Shown piece after piece: positions 58,576-64,000 of a stretch of DNA of 64,000 nucleotides. The stretch lies in the NCBI GenBank assembly GCA_025934375.1, contig JAICYD010000001.1, forward strand, positions 124,001 to 188,000, read 5' to 3'. The translations under genes were made by a program, and so were the position numbers. Numbering within the stretch: position 1 is the stretch's first letter; every line of letters begins with the position of its first letter. The notes below the pieces were generated by a model. It worked only from the letters and a program-made list of their open reading frames with translations, did no database searches and was not told the origin of the DNA. The DNA is from Streptosporangiaceae bacterium (GTDB taxonomy: Bacteria; Actinomycetota; Actinomycetes; Streptosporangiales; Streptosporangiaceae).

Positions 58576-58607
58576 GAGCGAAGAGTACCCGGGTCCGCCG
58601 TCGGCAT

Positions 58608-60062
58608 TCAGTGGAACGGGGTGGGGACCGCGCCGGTCAGCTCGCCAGGACGCTGGCTGGTGAACCGGGCCGGGCCGAGGTTGAGCGCGGTCGCGGCGCT
58701 TTCCAGGCTCTTCGCCGTCGCGACGTTGTCCCAGTGGCCAGTGGTCACCCGGTGCAAGACAGCCTGGACGCCCGCGACGAGCTCGGCCGAGCTGAAGTTG
58801 CAGTGCCCGAAGCTCGCGACCTGCGCCTGGCGGAGCAGTGAGGAACTGCCGGCCCGCGCGACCAGGCGGCCGTAGTAGTTCTCCATCTGGACCGGGACGA
58901 GGTTATCCCCGAGCGTGTGCAGGGTGAGCTCGGGCACTTCCAGCCGGCCGGTCGGGACCGAGGTCGTGACCAGCGACCGGAGCGCGGCCGGGTCAGCCTT
59001 GGTGGCGGTGTGCTGGGTGAGGTTTCGCAGGTCCCCGGACAGGCTGAGGCCGGCCGCCCTGTAGAGGTCGGCGACCTCATCGCGGTACGGCGAGCGCTGG
59101 AGCGCCCTGGCGAAGTCGACCCCGACGTCCCAGGACGCCGAGCCGCCGTCAGCCTGGTCGATCGACGGCCGGCCCAGCTCGATGAAGTCCATGATGCTGA
59201 ACGCTCCGCCGAATTCGTTGCTGTACTGGGCCGCCTCCTGGGCCGCCGGGTCGCCGGCCGAAACCGGGGCGGGCGTGGCGGCGGTGGCGTCCCACGCTGG
59301 CACGTTGAGGAAGGCCATCGCCAGCGCGAGCCGGGCCCGCCCGGCCGGGGTGGACTGCGCCTGCGTGGCGGCCGCGGTCAGCGTCCCCGCGGTGCCGAGC
59401 GCCGCGCCCGCGTCGGCGAACCCGACGAGCTGCACGTTCTGGCCGGGCAGGAGTAGCTGGGCGATCGCGTACTGGCCGTCAAGCTGGAAGTCGTTAAGGT
59501 TGACCCCGCCGGCCACGATGCCGCAGGTGGTCAGCGCGCCGCTGATCTTACCGCGGCCCCGCTGCGCCTCCAGGGCGCTGACCAGGCCGCCCATGGACGT
59601 GCCGACCGCGATGACCTGCTTGAGCGCGTGCGGCAAGACGGTCGACTCGACCGCTCGCAACGTCTGGAACTGGTCGCTGACCGCGGTGTCCAGCGCCCAC
59701 TGCGAGCCGCTGGGATCGTAGGAGGAGCCCGCCAGCGCGTACCCGGCCGCCAGCAGCGCCGCCTGCGTGCCCGGGTCAGGGGCGTCCTGCGCGACCAGCG
59801 GGCCGAACCCGTGGCTGTACAGCAGCAGCGTCCCGTTCCAGGACGCCGGGAACTCCGCCACCCAGGTCGTGCCGTTAGCCAGCGTCCCGGTGACCGGGCT
59901 GCCCGGTGCTGCCGAACTGCCCGGTGCTGCTGAAAATTCCGGTGCCGTCGTCGCCGAGGCGGCCGCGCCCGGCAGGGCCAAGGCCGTCGCGGACGCGACC
60001 ACCCCGGCCGCCATGGCCGCCCGTAGTGGCCCTCTGCTCAGGTTCCTTAGTGATATCCGCAT
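58608..60062 (-). CDS. Secreted alpha/beta hydrolase
   Basis: 484 residues from ATG 60062, chosen because GAGGAGG lies six bases upstream; the frame is open further up. Signal peptide (RAAMAAGVVASATALALPGA, cleavage near AAASA), a Ser/Ala/Pro linker, then an alpha/beta hydrolase fold: NGTLLLYSHGFGPLV, nucleophile elbow AVGTSMGGLVSALEA, a large cap region (about residues 230-370), an acid region (LTLHTLGDNLVPVQ) and His in SFGHCNFSSAELVAG. Likely a lipase or esterase of the tannase/peptidase S15-like type common in actinobacteria; substrate unknown. Confidence 0.85.
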   Translation of the reverse strand: MRISLRNLSRGPLRAAMAAGVVASATALALPGAAASATTAPEFSAAPGSSAAPGSPVTGTLANGTTWVAEFPASWNGTLLLYSHGFGPLVAQDAPDPGTQAALLAAGYALAGSSYDPSGSQWALDTAVSDQFQTLRAVESTVLPHALKQVIAVGTSMGGLVSALEAQRGRGKISGALTTCGIVAGGVNLNDFQLDGQYAIAQLLLPGQNVQLVGFADAGAALGTAGTLTAAATQAQSTPAGRARLALAMAFLNVPAWDATAATPAPVSAGDPAAQEAAQYSNEFGGAFSIMDFIELGRPSIDQADGGSASWDVGVDFARALQRSPYRDEVADLYRAAGLSLSGDLRNLTQHTATKADPAALRSLVTTSVPTGRLEVPELTLHTLGDNLVPVQMENYYGRLVARAGSSSLLRQAQVASFGHCNFSSAELVAGVQAVLHRVTTGHWDNVATAKSLESAATALNLGPARFTSQRPGELTGAVPTPFH

Positions 60063-60298
60063 GAGATGCCTCCTCGCGTCCTCAGGTCCCCACTGAACGT
60101 GAAGCGTGTCACATCTCAGCATCGATGTACAGGTTTCCTGATCGTCGTCCGACCTGACGCAGCCGTCGCGGCGGCGTGACCGTCATCGTCTTCTCGGGCG
60201 ACAGCGGCGACTGCGGCACCGTGTCCTCCCCGTCCGGGCTGAATATTTCCGGCCCCGGGTACGTGATACCGGTAGCGCCGGCCCGCCGGCGTGGGAGG

Positions 60299-60928
60299 CT
60301 ACCGGTCGGCGCCCAGGGCGTCCAGCGCGTCCCTCAGCCGGGCCACGCACCGGTCCAGCTGGGCGACGCCGTCGGCGAGTGCGGGGTCGGTCTTCACGGT
60401 CGGCATGCTCGCCAGGGTCGTGGTGATGACCTCAACCGCCGACACCCGGCGCGAGAGCTCGGCGAGCACCGACCCGGAGCTGTCGCCGATCGCGGCCCCG
60501 GCCTGGCTGCGCAGCAGGTCGGCCTGCTCGCGCAGCTGACGGTTCTTCATGTACAGGTCGACGAACACCGCCACCTTGGCGCGCAGCACCCAGGGGTCGA
60601 ATGGCTTGGCGATGTAGTCGACCGCGCCCGCCGCGTACCCGCGAAACGCGTGATCCGGCTCGGCCCCGGCCGCGGTCAAGAAGATGATCGGCACGTCGTG
60701 CGTGCGCGCCCGGCGCTTGATGTGCGCCGCCGTCTCGAAGCCGTCCATGCCCGGCATGACGACATCCAGCAAGATGACCGCGAACTCCTCGGCGAGCAGC
60801 GCCTTCAGGGCCGCCTCGCCGGACCGGACCGGAACGAGCTGCTGGTTCAGCGAGGACAAGATCGCCTCGAGCGCTATGAGGTTCTCGGCACGGTCATCGA
60901 CGAGCAGGATCCTGGCCTTCTGCGGCAC
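60299..60928 (-). CDS. Response regulator with C-terminal helical region, partner of the hybrid kinase
   Basis: 209 residues from GTG 60928, one base after the kinase stop codon (TGAcGTG). Receiver domain with Asp55 in VILLDVVMPGMDGFET and Lys in YIAKPFD, then a long helix (VAVFVDLYMKNRQLREQADL) and an Ala/Asp-rich tail instead of a DNA-binding output domain. Regulators of this form act on other proteins and sit next to Nik1-like kinases in actinobacteria. It likely receives phosphate from the kinase encoded directly upstream. Confidence 0.88.
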   Translation of the reverse strand: MPQKARILLVDDRAENLIALEAILSSLNQQLVPVRSGEAALKALLAEEFAVILLDVVMPGMDGFETAAHIKRRARTHDVPIIFLTAAGAEPDHAFRGYAAGAVDYIAKPFDPWVLRAKVAVFVDLYMKNRQLREQADLLRSQAGAAIGDSSGSVLAELSRRVSAVEVITTTLASMPTVKTDPALADGVAQLDRCVARLRDALDALGADR

Positions 60929-60929
60929 G

Positions 60930-63900
60930 TCAGCCGTTCCCCTCGGGGTTGCGGGTGGGTGATGCGAGGGTAGCAGCGTGCCTTTGGTCCAGCCAGCCGC
61001 GCATCAGGCCGACGAGGTGAGCGATGTCGACCGGCTTGGTCACGTACTCCGAGGCGCCTGCCGCGATCGACTTGGCCCGGTCGCCCTTCATCGCCTTGGC
61101 GGTGACCGTGATGATCGGCAGGTCCGCGAACTCCGGTCGCCGCCGGATCGCCGCCGTCGTCGCGTACCCGTCAAGCTCGGGCATCATCACGTCCATGAGG
61201 ACCAGCGCGATGTCGTCCTCACGGTCGAGGATCTCCATGCCCTGGCGCCCGTTCTCGGCGTACCGGACCTGCGCGCCGAATCTCTCGAAGACGCTGGTGA
61301 GCGCGAAGACGTTCCGCACGTCGTCATCGACGATGAGGATCGTGGCCCCGTCCAGCGGGTCGCGCATCCCGGGCGGAAGCGCCGGGGGCGGGGCATAGGC
61401 AAGCGCGGTGGGGTCGGTCCCGTCGCTGTCCAGCCCGGCGTCCAGGGGGGCGCTGGAAATGACGGAGAAGGCACCGGACGTTCGGACCGACGATGCCTTT
61501 GACCTTCTGCCCTTCGCCGACTCAGCGACCGCCGGCCGGCCGGGCAGGTAGAACGTGAAGGTCGAGCCGTGCCCGGGACGGCTGGCCGCGTGAATCTCGC
61601 CGCCGAGCAGGCGGGCGATGTCCCGCGAGATGGACAGGCCGAGACCGGTGCCGCCGTAGCCGCGCGAGGTGGTCCCGTCGGCCTGCTGGAACGCGCCGAA
61701 GATGAGCTCCAGCTTGTCCTCGGCGATCCCGATCCCGGTGTCGCTGACGCTGAACGCGATCACGGACTCCTCATCGCGCAGCGGGCTGCCGAACTCCACC
61801 TCCGCCGACGCCATCGTCACCTGAAGCGTCACCCCGCCGGTCGCGGTGAACTTGACCGCGTTGGACAGCAGGTTCCGCAGGATCTGCTGCAGCCGCTGCT
61901 CGTCGGAGTAGATCAGCGTCGGCACGTCGGAGGACACCTCGATCTGGAAGGCAAGCTTCTTTTGCGCCGACGTCGGCCGGAATGTGGCGTCCACGTACTC
62001 CAGCAGGGTGTCCAGCGAGATCGGGGCCGGGTGGATCTCCATCTTGCCCGCCTCGACCTTGGACAGGTCGAGGATGTCGTTGATGAGCTGCAGCAGGTCC
62101 GAGCCGGCCTCGTGGATCGTCCGCGCGAACTCGACCTGCTTGACGGTCAGGTTGCCGTCCGGGTTCTCGGTCAGCAGCTTGGCCAGCACGAGCAGGCTAT
62201 TGAGGGGGGTGCGAAGCTCGTGCGACATGTTGGCGAGGAACTCCGACTTGTACTGCGAGGAGATGGCAAGCTGCTGAGCCCTCTCCTCCAGGGTGCGGCG
62301 CGCCTGGTCGATCTGGAAGTTCTGCACCTCGATCGCGCGGTTCTGCTTGGCCAGCAGCGCCGCCTTGTCTTCCAGCTCAGCGTTCGACCTGCGAAGTTCC
62401 GCCTGCTGGCGCTGCAGCTCATCCGAGCGCTCCTGCAACTGGGTGGCCAGCCGCTGGGACTCGGTGAGCAGCACCTCGGTGCGGGAGTTGGCGATGATCG
62501 CGTTGATCGTGACGCCGATGGTCGGCAGGAACCGGTCGAAGAACGTCAGGTGCAGGTCGCTGAACCTGTGCAGCGAGGCCAGCTCGAGGACGCCGAGCAC
62601 CTGGTCTTCGAACAGGATCGGCAGCACGACCAGGTGCGTCGGCGCCAGCTCGCCCAGGCCCGAGCCGACGGTCACGTACCCGGGCGGCGCGTCCTCGACC
62701 AGGATCCGGGTCCGGTCCAGCGCCACCTGGCCGGTCAGCCCCTCACCGACGGTGAACCGGGTCTGCCCGCTGCGATGGAAGCCGTACGCGGCGATCCGCC
62801 CGAACTCAGTGCCGCCGCCCGGACGCCCCTCGGCCGCCAGGTAGAACGCCCCGTACTGGGCCGAGACCAGCGGCGTCAGCTCGCTCATGATCAGCCGCGC
62901 CACCTCCAGCGGGTCGCGGTGCCCCTGCATGAGGCTAGACAGCCGGGCGAGGTTGGTGTTCAGCCAGTCCTGCTCGCGGTTCTTGCGCGTGGTCTCCCGC
63001 AGGTTGGCGACCATCAGGTTGATGTTGTCCTTGAGCTCGGCGACCTCGCCGCGCGCCTCCACCGTGATCGACGGGGTCAGGTCACCCTCGGCCACCGCGC
63101 TGGCCACCCCCGCGATCGCGCGGACCTGCGTTGTCAGGTTGGACGCGAGGCCGTTGACCGACTCCGTCAGCCGCTTCCACGTGCCGGAGACGCCCTCGAC
63201 CTCAGCCTGGCCGCCGAGGCGGCCCTCGGTGCCGACCTCGCGGGCGACACGGGTGACCTCGTCGGCGAACGCGGACAAGGTGTCCACCATCGTGTTGATC
63301 GTGGTCTTCAGCTCGAGGATCTCGCCGAGGGCGGCCACGTCGATCTTCTTCGACAGGTCACCCTGGGCGACCGCGGTGGTGACCTGGGCGATGTTGCGCA
63401 CATGGCTGGTCAGGTTGCCGGCCATCGAGTTGACGTTGTCGGTGAGGTCCTTCCAGATGCCCGAGACGCCCTTGACGTCGGCCTGGCCGCCGAGGCGGCC
63501 CTCGGTGCCGACCTCGCGGGCGACGCGGGTGACCTCGTCGGCGAACGCGGACAGCTGGTCGACCATCGTGTTGAGGGTCTCCTTCAGCCCGAGGACCTCG
63601 CCTTGCGCGTCAACGGTGATCTTCTGGCTGAGGTCGCCGGTGGCCACCGCGGTCGCGACCTGGGAGATGTTGCGCACCTGGATGGTCAGGTTGCGCGCCA
63701 TCCGGTTCACCGAGTCGGTCAGGTCCTCCCACACCCCGGAGACGCCGCGGACATGGGCCTGGCCGCCGAGGCGGCCTTCGGTGCCGACCTCGCGGGCGAC
63801 GCGGGTGACCTCGTCGGCGAACCCGGACAGCTGGTCCACCATCGTGTTCACCGTCTGCTTGAGCTGCTGCATCTCGCCCTGGACTTCGACGGTCACCTTC

Positions 63901-64000
63901 CGCGTGAGGTCGCCCTTGGACACCGCGGTGATGACCATGGCGATGTCGCGGACCTGCTGGGCCCTCCGCGCGACCTCGTCGTTCAGCGCGCTGAGCTCGC
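60930..64000 (-). CDS. Nik1-like hybrid histidine kinase with HAMP tandem (5' end outside window)
   Basis: At least 1,023 residues; the frame is open across the right edge of the window. At least three near-identical 92-residue HAMP units (each with [20 protein letters not shown] and a GVSG(I/V/T)W core) are followed by a further HAMP, a GAF domain ([19 protein letters not shown] to [10 protein letters not shown]), a coiled coil ([20 protein letters not shown]), HisKA (phospho-His in [20 protein letters not shown]), HATPase_c ([47 protein letters not shown]) and a C-terminal receiver ([19 protein letters not shown]). This matches group III hybrid kinases of the Nik1/Os-1 type, in which the HAMP array senses osmotic or other stress in the cytoplasm. 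The DNA of the units repeats with a period of exactly 276 bases. Confidence 0.93.
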   Translation of the reverse strand, partial: ELSALNDEVARRAQQVRDIAMVITAVSKGDLTRKVTVEVQGEMQQLKQTVNTMVDQLSGFADEVTRVAREVGTEGRLGGQAHVRGVSGVWEDLTDSVNRMARNLTIQVRNISQVATAVATGDLSQKITVDAQGEVLGLKETLNTMVDQLSAFADEVTRVAREVGTEGRLGGQADVKGVSGIWKDLTDNVNSMAGNLTSHVRNIAQVTTAVAQGDLSKKIDVAALGEILELKTTINTMVDTLSAFADEVTRVAREVGTEGRLGGQAEVEGVSGTWKRLTESVNGLASNLTTQVRAIAGVASAVAEGDLTPSITVEARGEVAELKDNINLMVANLRETTRKNREQDWLNTNLARLSSLMQGHRDPLEVARLIMSELTPLVSAQYGAFYLAAEGRPGGGTEFGRIAAYGFHRSGQTRFTVGEGLTGQVALDRTRILVEDAPPGYVTVGSGLGELAPTHLVVLPILFEDQVLGVLELASLHRFSDLHLTFFDRFLPTIGVTINAIIANSRTEVLLTESQRLATQLQERSDELQRQQAELRRSNAELEDKAALLAKQNRAIEVQNFQIDQARRTLEERAQQLAISSQYKSEFLANMSHELRTPLNSLLVLAKLLTENPDGNLTVKQVEFARTIHEAGSDLLQLINDILDLSKVEAGKMEIHPAPISLDTLLEYVDATFRPTSAQKKLAFQIEVSSDVPTLIYSDEQRLQQILRNLLSNAVKFTATGGVTLQVTMASAEVEFGSPLRDEESVIAFSVSDTGIGIAEDKLELIFGAFQQADGTTSRGYGGTGLGLSISRDIARLLGGEIHAASRPGHGSTFTFYLPGRPAVAESAKGRRSKASSVRTSGAFSVISSAPLDAGLDSDGTDPTALAYAPPPALPPGMRDPLDGATILIVDDDVRNVFALTSVFERFGAQVRYAENGRQGMEILDREDDIALVLMDVMMPELDGYATTAAIRRRPEFADLPIITVTAKAMKGDRAKSIAAGASEYVTKPVDIAHLVGLMRGWLDQRHAATLASPTRNPEGNG

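Overview
The window is very GC-rich, dense with genes and uses many GTG and some TTG starts. Its genes (DUF574-type methyltransferase, DprE1-like oxidase, class F sortase, MmyB and PadR regulators, F420/FMN luciferase-like oxidoreductases, a Streptomyces-style 'RWYPRAWRDRY' membrane protein) point to a filamentous actinomycete. No rRNA, tRNA, CRISPR array, insertion sequence or phage gene was recognised, so this looks like ordinary chromosome of an actinobacterium with a large accessory gene set. Both edges cut through sensor kinases: the N-terminus of one at 1-441 and the N-terminal part of a multi-HAMP hybrid kinase at 60930-64000.

Layout. 1-5.2 kb: kinase fragment, a large FAD/Fe-S D-2-hydroxyacid-type dehydrogenase, a DODA-type dioxygenase and a MarR regulator. 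5.4-7.5 kb: an OmpR-type regulator and a sensor kinase that are convergent and overlap at their 3' ends. 7.6-10.1 kb: a translationally coupled luciferase-like monooxygenase / MarR / FMN reductase operon ending in a 16-bp tandem repeat. 10.2-15.0 kb: a DUF574 methyltransferase and a tight four-gene catabolic-looking operon (alpha/beta hydrolase, LLM monooxygenase, acyl-CoA-dehydrogenase-like flavoprotein, SDR). 15.2-17.7 kb: an NlpC/P60 wall hydrolase with a structured leader and a convergent GT87-like membrane protein. 17.8-20.9 kb: a cobalamin riboswitch followed by btuF-btuC-btuD. 21-23.6 kb: small membrane protein, K+/H+ antiporter, PPOX-type F420 protein.

23.7-28.1 kb: decayed YCII/sigma-factor remnants, then a PadR-controlled ABC exporter operon with a clear operator. 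28.2-32.1 kb: L-2-hydroxyglutarate oxidase, an MmyB regulator relic, and a membrane-fused spermidine-synthase-like protein. 32.3-37.3 kb: two secreted proteins (a Cys-paired repeat protein and a LecA-like protein) flanking an LLM / siderophore-interacting-protein operon and a 0.8-kb gene-free stretch with ~32-bp repeats and stacked hairpins. 37.6-44.7 kb: beta-carbonic anhydrase, epoxide-hydrolase-like enzyme, divergent truncated haemoglobin, TetR plus DrrAB-like exporter sharing an operator, NarL-type two-component pair, RNase HII. 44.8-49 kb: small membrane peptide, PadR/membrane protein/Tat esterase operon, class F sortase divergent from its likely wall-anchored substrate. 49-52.4 kb: csoR-copZ-copA copper operon, an SMR transporter and a truncated membrane fragment. 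52.5-60 kb: a large secreted protein, a DprE1-like oxidase with Ala at the benzothiazinone-reactive position, an unknown coiled-coil protein, acyl-CoA synthetase with MarR, and a secreted alpha/beta hydrolase. 60.3-64 kb: receiver protein plus Nik1-like hybrid kinase.

I did not find one unmistakably new system. The best leads are the ~32-bp repeat/hairpin stretch at 35.7-36.3 kb, the sortase F/substrate pair, the tandem-HAMP kinase with its co-transcribed receiver, the truncated globin with an altered distal pocket, and the pairs of convergent genes that share a single CTAG as both stop codons.
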